DNA of 51,437 bases from Candidatus Omnitrophota bacterium. Lineage in GTDB: Bacteria > Omnitrophota > Gorgyraeia > Gorgyraeales > Gorgyraeaceae. Position numbers and translations under genes: made by a program. The notes under the pieces were generated by a model. It did no database searches. It saw nothing but the letters and a program-made list of their open reading frames with translations, and was not told the origin of the DNA. Location of the stretch: contig JAHIYJ010000021.1 of NCBI GenBank assembly GCA_018814825.1, forward strand, positions 1 through 51,437. The letters run 5' to 3'. This document shows positions 1 to 7,086 of this stretch, piece after piece. The first letter of the stretch is position 1. Every line of letters starts with the position of its first letter.

Positions 1-1
1 C

Positions 2-649
2 TGTTTTGAAGTCGATAATCCCAGTAGGCTTCCCGAACCTCAGAATATAATCGAGACAATGGAGCCCTACGCCAGGACATATCTCATGATACCGCAGGAC
101 GCCCTCAGCTCTATCATTGATTTCTGCAAGACAAAACGCGGAGAATATAAATCCACGGAATACATATCCCTGGGTAAGATAAAATTAATTTTTGAGATGC
201 CTCTTTCCGAAATCGTCGTGGATTTTTACGATAAGATCAAATCAATGACAAAAGGGTACGGCTCGCTTGACTATGAGGTGATAGGTTACCGGGCTGAAAA
301 TCTTGTAAAGCTTGATATACTCATAAACGGTCAGCCGTGCGAGGCGCTTTCGTCCATAGTGCACGAAAGCAAGGCTGAATACAAAGGCAGGGCGCTTGCC
401 GTAAAACTGAAGGAACTTATACCGAGACAGCTCTTCGAGGTAATAATCCAGGCCGCCGTGGGTAGCAAGATACTGACCAGGACAAGGGTAGGGCCGCTGT
501 CAAAGAACGTGACAAGTAAATGTTATGGCGGCGATATTACCAGGAAACGTAAACTGTGGGAAAAACAAAAAGAAGGCAAAAAGAGGATGAAGCAATTCGG
601 CAGGGTTCAGATTCCCCAGGAAGCCTTTCTGGCAGCGCTGAAAATATAA
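2..649 (+). CDS. lepA: Elongation factor 4 (LepA), C-terminal part
   Basis: Ribosome back-translocating GTPase, cut by the left window edge. The frame is open from base 2, giving about 215 residues out of the roughly 600 usual for LepA, so the GTPase domain lies outside the window. The visible part begins with VDNPSRLPEPQ and continues through EPYARTYLMIPQ, an EF-G domain V-like fold. It then carries the LepA-specific C-terminal domain (LVKLDILINGQ, ALSSIVHESKA), with the basic end RKRKLWEKQKEGKKRMKQFG that contacts the ribosome. lepB follows after 16 bases, the common lepA-lepB order. Identity is near certain. Confidence 0.96.
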   Translation, partial: CFEVDNPSRLPEPQNIIETMEPYARTYLMIPQDALSSIIDFCKTKRGEYKSTEYISLGKIKLIFEMPLSEIVVDFYDKIKSMTKGYGSLDYEVIGYRAENLVKLDILINGQPCEALSSIVHESKAEYKGRALAVKLKELIPRQLFEVIIQAAVGSKILTRTRVGPLSKNVTSKCYGGDITRKRKLWEKQKEGKKRMKQFGRVQIPQEAFLAALKI

Positions 650-665
650 AAAGACTGGAGAGATT

Positions 666-1223
666 ATGCTGAAGATCAAGATGAGTGACAGGATGCGGTA
701 TTTTATGAAAGAATGGGTTGAGCCGGTAATTATAGCCGTAGTGCTGGCGTTGATTATACGCACGTTCGTGGTTCAGGCCTTTAAGATACCTACCGGCTCC
801 ATGCGCCCCAGCCTGATAGAAGGGGACAGGATACTGGTCAATAAATTCATCTACAAGTTTAAAGAGCCTGCCCGCGGGGATGTCATTGTTTTTGTCTCGC
901 CCGAGGACAAGAAAAAGGATTTTATAAAAAGGCTTGTGGGCCTGAGCGGTGAGGAAATAGAGATATCAAACGGCACGGTATTGATTAACAAAAAGGCCGT
1001 TGACCCTGACTCCGTGATAAGGGAGCGCTATTATTATAACAGGGGCGATTTCGGCGCAGAAGGCCGGACAGTGACAGTCCCTGACGATGCTTATTATGCG
1101 CTCGGCGATAACAGTATTTCCAGCAGGGATTCGAGATACTGGGGGTTTATGCCAAAAAAATATCTTATAGGCAAGGCCTTTCTGATATACTGGCCATTGA
1201 CACGGATAAGGATTATAAGGTAA
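666..1223 (+). CDS. lepB: Signal peptidase I
   Basis: Membrane serine protease that removes signal peptides from exported proteins. It has 185 residues with one N-terminal membrane segment (about 20-38). The catalytic serine box is PTGSMRPSL with Ser45. The general-base lysine is Lys88 in FIKRLVG, and the box E-type motif ALGDNSISSRDSRYWG is present. Start: ATG at 666 with a GGAGAG-type ribosome site 6-10 bases upstream; ATG 681 is a possible alternative. It forms an operon with lepA. Length and all signature boxes match the family. Confidence 0.95.
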   Translation: MLKIKMSDRMRYFMKEWVEPVIIAVVLALIIRTFVVQAFKIPTGSMRPSLIEGDRILVNKFIYKFKEPARGDVIVFVSPEDKKKDFIKRLVGLSGEEIEISNGTVLINKKAVDPDSVIRERYYYNRGDFGAEGRTVTVPDDAYYALGDNSISSRDSRYWGFMPKKYLIGKAFLIYWPLTRIRIIR

Positions 1224-1243
1224 CTTCTTTCTTTGTTATTTGA

Positions 1244-1271
1244 TTGACCGCAGCTTGAAAAGTGTTATAAT
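1244..1271 (+). promoter_or_regulatory. Sigma70-type promoter for the glycine-zipper lipoprotein
   Basis: A TTGACC box (1244-1249), a 16-base spacer and a perfect TATAAT (1266-1271) precede the ATG at 1294. A strong AGGAGG-type ribosome site lies between them at about 1282-1287. Confidence 0.7.
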
Positions 1272-1293
1272 ATCCTAAAATAGGAGGTGCGCT

Positions 1294-1596
1294 ATGAAAA
1301 GGTATGGTATTCTTGTTGTTCTGGTTTTAATGGTGTTTGTGGTTGGCTGCACAGGCACGCAGAAAGGCGCCGGCATAGGTACGCTGGTAGGCGCCGGGGC
1401 AGGCGCTATCATAGGCCACCAGTCTGGACACGCGGCTGAAGGCGCTCTTATAGGTGGAGCAGCAGGCGCAGCGGGCGGCGCACTGATAGGCGACGCGTCC
1501 ATGACCAAATTCTGCCCAGTATGCGGCAAGAGCTTTAGTTCGGGTGTTCAGTATTGCCCAGCAGACGGCACAGAGCTGAAAGTCATCCAGAAATAA
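1294..1596 (+). CDS. Glycine-zipper lipoprotein with C-terminal zinc-ribbon tail
   Basis: A 100-residue envelope protein of unknown role. Residues 1-18 form a lipoprotein signal with lipobox VVGC, so Cys19 is the predicted lipidated residue. Residues 25-66 are a glycine-zipper repeat (GAGIGTLVGAGAGAIIG, then ALIGGAAGAAGGALIG), as in outer-membrane SlyB/OmpA-linked lipoproteins. The tail FCPVCGKSFSSGVQYCPADG carries Cys74, Cys77 and Cys88 with a CPxDGTEL ending. The same tail closes the M48 lipoprotein at 46228. The gene has its own promoter and terminator, so it is probably monocistronic. Confidence 0.85.
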   Translation: MKRYGILVVLVLMVFVVGCTGTQKGAGIGTLVGAGAGAIIGHQSGHAAEGALIGGAAGAAGGALIGDASMTKFCPVCGKSFSSGVQYCPADGTELKVIQK

Positions 1597-1620
1597 AGCC
1601 TTAAGGACCATTTTGACAAA

Positions 1621-1652
1621 AAAGGCTCCGCGAAAACAGCGGGGCCTTTTTT
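1621..1652 (+). terminator. Intrinsic terminator
   Basis: The GC-rich stem AAAGGCtCCGC pairs with GCGGgGCCTTT around a short A-rich loop and is followed by a T run. It lies 25 bases after the lipoprotein stop and just before the next promoter. Confidence 0.85.
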
Positions 1653-1659
1653 ATTGTGC

Positions 1660-1688
1660 TTGACCGCTATTTTTTAGCGTGTTAAAAT
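1660..1688 (+). promoter_or_regulatory. Sigma70-type promoter of the corrinoid/acetyl-CoA gene cluster
   Basis: A TTGACC box (1660-1665), a 17-base spacer and TAAAAT (1683-1688). The -10 box ends 10 bases before the ATG at 1699 and there is no ribosome site, so the message is predicted to be leaderless or nearly so. Confidence 0.65.
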
Positions 1689-1698
1689 TAAATCTATT

Positions 1699-3630
1699 AT
1701 GAATGAGTTCACTATCACATTTCTTCCCGAAAAAAAGACTATTTCCGTTGATAAAGGCACAGACCTCCTGACAGCCGCTATTAAATCTGGCATACATATA
1801 TATAATAGCTGTGGGGGAGAGGGCGTATGCGGTAGATGCAAGGTAATAGTTAAAAAAGGGGAATACATAACCGAGCGCAGCGGCAGGATCCCTGAAAAAG
1901 AGCGGAAAAAAGGATACGTCATGGCCTGCAGGACCACGCCCGAATCCGACATGACCGTGCTTGTGCCCGAGGAATCCAGGCTCGGTGACATAGAAGTGCT
2001 TACTGAGGAAGCAAAGGCCAGGCGGCTGGCTGGATTATATACTCCGGCCGAGAGGATAGAGGAAGAGAGAACTGAGCTAAAAGAAAAAATATTCAGGCAC
2101 GGCCCTTTATCGACAAAACTGTTCCTGAGGCTGCCGGGACCGTCCAGTGACGATAATTGCGGAGACGCGGAGAGGCTTTTCAGGGAAATAAGAAAAAACA
2201 GGGACATCCCGGTGATGCAGATGGGCCTTGCCAACATAAAGAAACTGCCGCGGCTCCTGCGCGAAAGCGGATGGGAAGTCACCGTAACCTTGGGCAACAG
2301 GAACGGTACCGCGGAAGTAGTGCTGATAGAGCCGGGAGACCGCTCCGAAAAGAACTTTGGCGTGGCTCTGGACATAGGCACTACGACCATAGTAGCCTAC
2401 CTGGTGGACTTAAAGTCCCAGAAAGTCCTCGGCGCGAAGGCCAGCTATAACCCACAGGTTGATTTCGGAGAAGACGTGATCTCCAGGATAATATACGCGC
2501 AGGAACAGGGAGGGCTGGAAAAGCTTCATCACGCGGTGATAGACACCATAAACGTATTTATATACAGCCTGACAAAAGAACAGGGCCTTACACTGGACGA
2601 TATCATCGCTGTCATGTGCGCGGGCAATACCACCATGACTCACCTGCTCCTAAAGATAGACCCGTCGCACATAAGGAAAGACCCCTATGTCCCGGCGGCG
2701 AACTTTCTGCCTGTGGTAAGGGCCGCCGAGGCTGGAATAAAGATAAATCCCCGCGGGCTTTTGGCTTGCCTCCCGTCCGTAGGTAGCTATGTGGGAGGCG
2801 ATATAACGGCCGGCATACTCTCTTCCGGCATGGACGATATGGATGAGTTATCGCTTTTTATAGACCTCGGCACCAACGGCGAGGTAGCGATAGGCAATAA
2901 GGAGTATTTTATGGCGTGCTCCACGTCCGCCGGGCCGTGTTTTGAGGGAGGAGGTCTGAAATCAGGAATCAGGGCCATGAAGGGCGCCATACAGAGCGTT
3001 TCTGTTAAAAATGGAAAACTTAGTTATAAGACTATCGGCAAAGAACGCCCCAGAGGCATCTGCGGCTCAGGCATTATCGATGCGCTTAGTGCTTTCCTCA
3101 AGCACAGGATCATAGACCGCTCCGGAAAGATAAAAGAAAACGATATATGCGGGACCAGAGACGCGGGCGGCGTAAAAGAGATAGTGCTTGTCGCTAAAAA
3201 AGATTCGGCCATCGGCATGGACATTACCATAGATGAAAACGATATAAAAAACCTGATACACTCAAAAGGCGCCATTTACACAGGCATAGATGTCCTGCTG
3301 AAAGAGTCCGGCTACAAGAAGGAGCACCTGAAAAACGTCTTTATAGCCGGGGGGCTTGGCACCGCGCTGGACATACGCTCCGCGATCAATATAGGACTCC
3401 TGCCGGATCTTCCGGAAGACAGGTTTAAGTTCATGGGGAACACTTCTATAACCGGCGCGAAACTGTGCCTGCTCTCGCAGGAGGCCATGGAAAAGGCCTC
3501 TCTTATCGCGAATAAGACGACGTATCTGGACCTCAGCGTTAATCCTTCTTTTATGAATAATTACAGCGCGGCGTTGTTCCTGCCGCATACGGACATAGAA
3601 TTATTTCCGTCTGTGAAAAAGATTTTATAG
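1699..3630 (+). CDS. RACo-like corrinoid activation protein (2Fe-2S ferredoxin + ASKHA ATPase domain, DUF4445)
   Basis: Predicted to reactivate the cobalt of a corrinoid protein by ATP-driven one-electron reduction. It has 643 residues. Residues 1-90 are a plant-type ferredoxin with Cys38, Cys44, Cys47 (SCGGEGVCGRCKV) and Cys77 (MACRTTP). A linker follows. From about 215 comes an ASKHA-fold ATPase with FGVALDIGTTTIVAYLVDL, the second phosphate motif LFIDLGTNGEVAIG, and FIAGGLGTALD near the C-terminus. It sits directly before a CooC-like ATPase, AcsD and AcsE, so the likely client is the corrinoid iron-sulfur protein of the acetyl-CoA pathway. Other methyltransferase corrinoid proteins are possible clients. 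Confidence 0.9.
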   Translation: MNEFTITFLPEKKTISVDKGTDLLTAAIKSGIHIYNSCGGEGVCGRCKVIVKKGEYITERSGRIPEKERKKGYVMACRTTPESDMTVLVPEESRLGDIEVLTEEAKARRLAGLYTPAERIEEERTELKEKIFRHGPLSTKLFLRLPGPSSDDNCGDAERLFREIRKNRDIPVMQMGLANIKKLPRLLRESGWEVTVTLGNRNGTAEVVLIEPGDRSEKNFGVALDIGTTTIVAYLVDLKSQKVLGAKASYNPQVDFGEDVISRIIYAQEQGGLEKLHHAVIDTINVFIYSLTKEQGLTLDDIIAVMCAGNTTMTHLLLKIDPSHIRKDPYVPAANFLPVVRAAEAGIKINPRGLLACLPSVGSYVGGDITAGILSSGMDDMDELSLFIDLGTNGEVAIGNKEYFMACSTSAGPCFEGGGLKSGIRAMKGAIQSVSVKNGKLSYKTIGKERPRGICGSGIIDALSAFLKHRIIDRSGKIKENDICGTRDAGGVKEIVLVAKKDSAIGMDITIDENDIKNLIHSKGAIYTGIDVLLKESGYKKEHLKNVFIAGGLGTALDIRSAINIGLLPDLPEDRFKFMGNTSITGAKLCLLSQEAMEKASLIANKTTYLDLSVNPSFMNNYSAALFLPHTDIELFPSVKKIL

Positions 3631-3657
3631 AGATTACGGATCAAAGGAAGTGGAAGT

Positions 3658-3759
3658 TGGTTTATGGGTATGGAAGCTGGTTAGGAAGATAGAAGTAGAA
3701 GATAGGCGTTGGATATCAAGTTTCCGTTAGCCACTTCCAGCCTCCTAACCAGTTTCTAC
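3658..3759. repeat. 102-base imperfect palindromic repeat, copy A
   Basis: Aligns end to end without gaps with 47171-47272, both copies being 102 bases. The left half contains GGAAGCTGGTTAGGAAG. The right half, read in reverse complement, contains GAAACTGGTTAGGAGG, so the element can fold into one long imperfect hairpin. The shared centre includes TGGATATCAAG. In this copy the palindrome extends outward on both sides to about 3648-3780. It is MITE- or REP-like. No transposase is nearby. Confidence 0.75.
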
Positions 3760-3789
3760 AACATTAAACCAGCTTCTATAAACAACGAA

Positions 3790-4608
3790 ATGCCATACAT
3801 AATAGCTATCGCGGGCAAAGGCGGGGTAGGCAAGACAACTGTCGCAGCTCTCCTGGCGCAGAGCCTGTTGAAAGTCGACAAGCCTGTCCTGGCCGTTGAC
3901 GCAGATCCAAACTCCAATCTCAACCTGCTGCTGGGGCTGGATTATTCGGAAACAGTTTCCGATATACGGGAAGAGGCCAGGAACCTTTCCTCGGTCAGTA
4001 TATCAAAAAGCGATTTCTTTAACATGCGGCTCGAGGAGATAATCGCTGAGGGAAACAGGATTGATCTTTTAGTCATGGGCAGACCTGAAGGCACCGGCTG
4101 TTATTGCGCCGTAAACAATATCCTCAGGGAGTATCTTTCTAAGTTGAGCAGGAATTATAAATTTGTAGTTATAGACAATGAGGCCGGAATGGAACATTTG
4201 AGCAGGCGCACGGCGAATCACGTGGATACGCTTCTTCTGGTGAGCGATTCTACTACTGTCGGAGTCCAGGCCGCGGTTAACGCGTTTAATACCGCCAAAA
4301 AGGCCGGGCTGAAAGTAAAGGACTTCAGGCTGGTAATAAATAAATCCAGGACTGAACTGAGAGAGGATAAGGTAAAATTATTGGAAAAAGCCGGATTGAC
4401 GGTGGCCGGCTATGTGCCTTATGACGAAGCTATAGAAAAAAACAGCGAACAGGGCAAAGAACTGGGAAAACGCTTAACAGATATATTCAATCTTGATTGC
4501 ATAGGCCTGTTGAATGCAATCAAGGAAAGGGGTCTGGGGGAAGATTTCCCCCAGGCTTTCGGGGTAACAGGGAGCGAAGCGACCGTCATAGGGGCAGAGC
4601 CCCTTTGA
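3790..4608 (+). CDS. cooC: CooC-like P-loop ATPase (nickel insertion for CO dehydrogenase/acetyl-CoA synthase)
   Basis: A MinD/CooC-type ATPase that would mature nickel enzymes of the acetyl-CoA pathway. From ATG 3790 it reads MPYIIAIAGKGGVGKTT, a deviant Walker A with the signature lysine. It then has AVDADPNSNLNLLLG, the CxC-bearing GTGCYCAVNN (metal-site motif of CooC) and VVIDNEAGMEHLSRRT (Walker B). The frame could start at a TTG at 3709, but those 27 residues would be encoded by the palindromic repeat, so ATG is preferred even though no ribosome site is visible. The last 25 or so residues are also encoded by a hairpin-rich repeat-like segment and are probably an acquired tail. Confidence 0.88.
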   Translation: MPYIIAIAGKGGVGKTTVAALLAQSLLKVDKPVLAVDADPNSNLNLLLGLDYSETVSDIREEARNLSSVSISKSDFFNMRLEEIIAEGNRIDLLVMGRPEGTGCYCAVNNILREYLSKLSRNYKFVVIDNEAGMEHLSRRTANHVDTLLLVSDSTTVGVQAAVNAFNTAKKAGLKVKDFRLVINKSRTELREDKVKLLEKAGLTVAGYVPYDEAIEKNSEQGKELGKRLTDIFNLDCIGLLNAIKERGLGEDFPQAFGVTGSEATVIGAEPL

Positions 4609-4651
4609 AAAAATCTGCAGGATAAAGTCTCTGCCCGAAAGACAGATTTTT
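4534..4651. repeat. Hairpin-rich repeat-like segment spanning the 3' end of cooC
   Basis: Three hairpins lie in succession. A perfect 9-bp stem CTGGGGGAA/TTCCCCCAG occupies 4534-4554. A perfect 6-bp AGGGGC/GCCCCT occupies 4590-4604. AAAAATCTG (4609-4617) pairs with CAGATTTTT (4643-4651) across a 25-base loop and could act as a weak terminator. The first two are inside the cooC frame. The composition, including GGAGCGAAGCGACC, looks like an intergenic repeat rather than coding sequence. Confidence 0.55.
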
Positions 4652-4716
4652 CTTGACCTTGTTCTTGATCCAGGATACGCAGACAAGACAGGCCTTAAAA
4701 CAAAGACGGGGCAATA

Positions 4717-5682
4717 ATGGAAAGAGTAATCGAAAAATGGCAGGATAGTATAAGCGAACTTACGCTTGGCGCGGCCAAAGAGTCAGGAGGTACCCGCGCC
4801 AATACGGTTAAAATAGGAGGAGAGACAGGGATTTATTTTCTAAAAGGCGAGGACGCATGCCCTAATCCGCCTGTTATAGCCATGGAAGTCTGGGATATGG
4901 AGCCTGAAAACTGGACTGACGCGCTCAAGTCCAATTTTGGCAGCGCCCTGAAAGATCCGGCTGAGTGGGCCAGGATGTGCGTCGAAAAATTCAAGGCCGA
5001 TCTTATATGCCTCCGCCTGGCTAGCGTGCACCCGGACACAAAGGATTCATCGGCCGAGGAAGCGGGCAAGACGCTGGAAAAGGTCCTTAAGGCCGTAAGC
5101 GTCCCCCTGATTATCGTAGGCAGCGGTTCGCACGAGAAAGATAACGACGTGGTCGTGCGATGCGGTGAAGTGGCGCGCGGCGAAAACTGCCTGTTCGGCA
5201 TAGCCGCCCGGGAAAACTACAAGACCCTGACAGCCGCCTGCCTGAGCGGAGGGCACTCTATCATCTCCGAGGCCCCCATAGATATTAATATCGCGAAACA
5301 GCTTAATATACTTATATGCGACATGCAGTTTCCGCCCGAAAAAATAGTCATACATCACGCGACCGGCGCCCTGGGGTACGGCCTTGAGTATACCTATTCG
5401 ATAATGGAGAGGACCCGCCTCGCCGGGCTTTCCGGTGACAGGATGCTCTCCATGCCTATGATAAATTTCGTGGGGCAGGAAGTATGGAAGACAAAAGAGG
5501 CGAAAGCCGGCGACGAGGTCGCTTCTGATTGGGGCCCTACCAGAGACAGGGGCGCTTTACTCGAAACAGCGACTGCCTGTTCTTATCTCAACGCCGGCGC
5601 CGACATCCTGGTGATGAATCACCCGAAGGCCGTGGAAAAGACCAAAGAAATAATCAAAGATCTATGTAATGTAAAAAATTAA
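4717..5682 (+). CDS. acsD: Corrinoid iron-sulfur protein small subunit (acetyl-CoA decarbonylase/synthase delta subunit)
   Basis: One half of the corrinoid/iron-sulfur protein that carries the methyl group from methyl-tetrahydrofolate to acetyl-CoA synthase. Its 321 residues match the usual AcsD/CdhD length. It has a TIM-barrel sequence with NPPVIAMEVWDMEPENW, DLICLRLASVHPD, PLIIVGSGSHEKD, VIHHATGALGYGLEYTYSI and SDWGPTRDRGALLE, all typical of the family. The large subunit (AcsC) and the CODH/ACS subunits are not in the window. It is followed after 9 bases by acsE. Confidence 0.93.
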   Translation: MERVIEKWQDSISELTLGAAKESGGTRANTVKIGGETGIYFLKGEDACPNPPVIAMEVWDMEPENWTDALKSNFGSALKDPAEWARMCVEKFKADLICLRLASVHPDTKDSSAEEAGKTLEKVLKAVSVPLIIVGSGSHEKDNDVVVRCGEVARGENCLFGIAARENYKTLTAACLSGGHSIISEAPIDINIAKQLNILICDMQFPPEKIVIHHATGALGYGLEYTYSIMERTRLAGLSGDRMLSMPMINFVGQEVWKTKEAKAGDEVASDWGPTRDRGALLETATACSYLNAGADILVMNHPKAVEKTKEIIKDLCNVKN

Positions 5683-5691
5683 GGAGCGGAT

Positions 5692-6489
5692 ATGTTTGTT
5701 ATAGGCGAAAGAATCAACGGAATGTTCAAGGACGTCGCGGAGGCCGTGAAAAAAAAGGATAAGGAAGTCATACGGTCTCTGGCTAAAAAACAGGTAGCCT
5801 CAGGCGCGAACGCGCTCGACGTAAACGTGGGCCCGTCATCGGATAACCCAAAAGAAGTCATGGAGTGGCTTGTGAAGACCATCATAGAGGCGGTCGGCGA
5901 CGTACCGCTGGCCATAGATACGACAAAAAAGGATGTCATGGAGGCGGGGTTAAGTCTGTGCAGGAGGAAACCTATAATAAACTCTGTAAACGCCAACGAG
6001 GACAAGATGAAACCTCTCTTCGCGCTCGCCAAAAAATACAAAGCCTCGGTCATTGGCTTGACAACTGACAAATCAGGCATACCAAAGGACTCTGAGGGCA
6101 GGCTGGAGCTGGCAATGAAGATAATAGCGTCTGCCATGGAGCATGGCATAGACACCTCGGATATCTATATCGACACAGTCATACTGCCCGTAAACGTGGC
6201 TCAGGCCCACGTGAAAGAAGTCTTAAAAACAATAAGGGAGCTTAAGGTGCTGGCAGACCCCGCTCCTAAGACTATCCTTGGGCTCTCAAATGTCTCGCAG
6301 GGTTCTCAGGCGCATCTCAAGCCGCTCATAAACAGGACTTTCCTGGCCATGGCGATCGCGTCAGGGCTTGACGCGGCCATAATGGACGCGAACGACAAGG
6401 ATTTGTTAGACACTGCCATAACAGCGGAATTATTAATGGAAAGACAGCTCTACTGCGACTCGTTCCTTGACGCCTACCGCAAAAAGTAA
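5692..6489 (+). CDS. acsE: Methyltetrahydrofolate:corrinoid/iron-sulfur protein methyltransferase
   Basis: Transfers the methyl group of 5-methyltetrahydrofolate to the cobalt of the corrinoid iron-sulfur protein. It has 265 residues and a pterin-binding (DHPS-like) TIM barrel. Visible motifs are FVIGERINGMFKDV at the N-terminus, ANALDVNVGPSSDNP, PLAIDTTKKDVMEAGL, KPIINSVNANEDK and TILGLSNVSQGS (the family NVSFG-like motif). Length fits AcsE (about 262). A GGAG ribosome site precedes the ATG. A perfect palindrome follows the stop and may end or protect the transcript. Confidence 0.94.
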   Translation: MFVIGERINGMFKDVAEAVKKKDKEVIRSLAKKQVASGANALDVNVGPSSDNPKEVMEWLVKTIIEAVGDVPLAIDTTKKDVMEAGLSLCRRKPIINSVNANEDKMKPLFALAKKYKASVIGLTTDKSGIPKDSEGRLELAMKIIASAMEHGIDTSDIYIDTVILPVNVAQAHVKEVLKTIRELKVLADPAPKTILGLSNVSQGSQAHLKPLINRTFLAMAIASGLDAAIMDANDKDLLDTAITAELLMERQLYCDSFLDAYRKK

Positions 6490-6492
6490 CCT

Positions 6493-6566
6493 GGAAAATA
6501 GGGGACAGCGACCTATTTTTTCCAGAAAACATAAGAAAGAAAATAGGTCGCTGTCCCCTATTTTCC
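6493..6566. repeat. Perfect 27-bp inverted repeat after acsE
   Basis: Arms at 6493-6519 and 6540-6566 are exact reverse complements, with a 20-base loop. The arm contains GGGGACAGCGACC. It lies entirely between acsE and yjbQ. Its form suggests a REP-type mobile palindrome or a transcript-stabilising hairpin. No T run follows, so it is not a standard terminator. Confidence 0.8.
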
Positions 6567-6596
6567 CCAGAAAAGTGTAAAGTTAGGGAGAATAAG

Positions 6597-7016
6597 ATGA
6601 CAGTTGTTAGTAAAACGATAAAATTGAATACAAAAGGGGACACGGATATAATCAATATAACCGACCAGGTCGCGGCTGCTTTATCAAAGTCAGGCCTGAT
6701 CGACGGCGTGGTGACAGTATTTGTAAGCGGCTCAACAGGAGCGCTAACCACGGTTGAGTACGAACCGGGGCTTGTCCAGGATCTCAAGGCTTTTTTTGAG
6801 AAGATCGCGCCCAAGACAGGCTCGTACGAGCATAATACGCGCTGGCACGACGGCAACGGTTACGCGCATGTGCGCTCATCGCTCCTTGGCCCGAGCGTTT
6901 CAGCGCCTTTCGCTAAAGGCCTTTTGATGCTCGGTACCTGGCAGCAGATTATTTTTATAGATTTTGATAACCGGCCACGCTCAAGGGAATTAATAGTGCA
7001 AATAATGGGAGAATAA
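6597..7016 (+). CDS. yjbQ: YjbQ-family (UPF0047) protein
   Basis: A conserved 139-residue protein. The family has been linked to secondary thiamine-phosphate synthase activity, but its main role is unsettled. The conserved core is visible: DGVVTVFVSGSTGALTTVEYEPG, NTRWHDGNGYAHVRSSLLGPS (the metal-binding His region) and LGTWQQIIFIDFDNRPRSRE. The ATG is preceded by AGGGAG. Thiamine genes thiD2/thiC occur 15 kb downstream but are not linked to it. Confidence 0.88.
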   Translation: MTVVSKTIKLNTKGDTDIINITDQVAAALSKSGLIDGVVTVFVSGSTGALTTVEYEPGLVQDLKAFFEKIAPKTGSYEHNTRWHDGNGYAHVRSSLLGPSVSAPFAKGLLMLGTWQQIIFIDFDNRPRSRELIVQIMGE

Positions 7017-7029
7017 AACAATACATTTA

Positions 7030-7058
7030 TTGTATGGAATTTCAATAATTCCATACAA
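7030..7058. repeat. 12-bp perfect hairpin between yjbQ and the Hps-RraA gene
   Basis: TTGTATGGAATT (7030-7041) and AATTCCATACAA (7047-7058) are exact reverse complements with a 5-base loop. It resembles in size and layout the hairpins around efp-accB-accC, and like them it is followed by a CCGAAC-type flank. Confidence 0.6.
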
Positions 7059-7086
7059 CTTACCCGAACGAAGTGAGGATTAAATT

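Noticed and set aside
3709-3789. N-terminal extension of cooC from a TTG start
   Set aside because: The 27 codons fall in the 102-base palindromic repeat, match no CooC sequence, and the conserved chain starts at ATG 3790.
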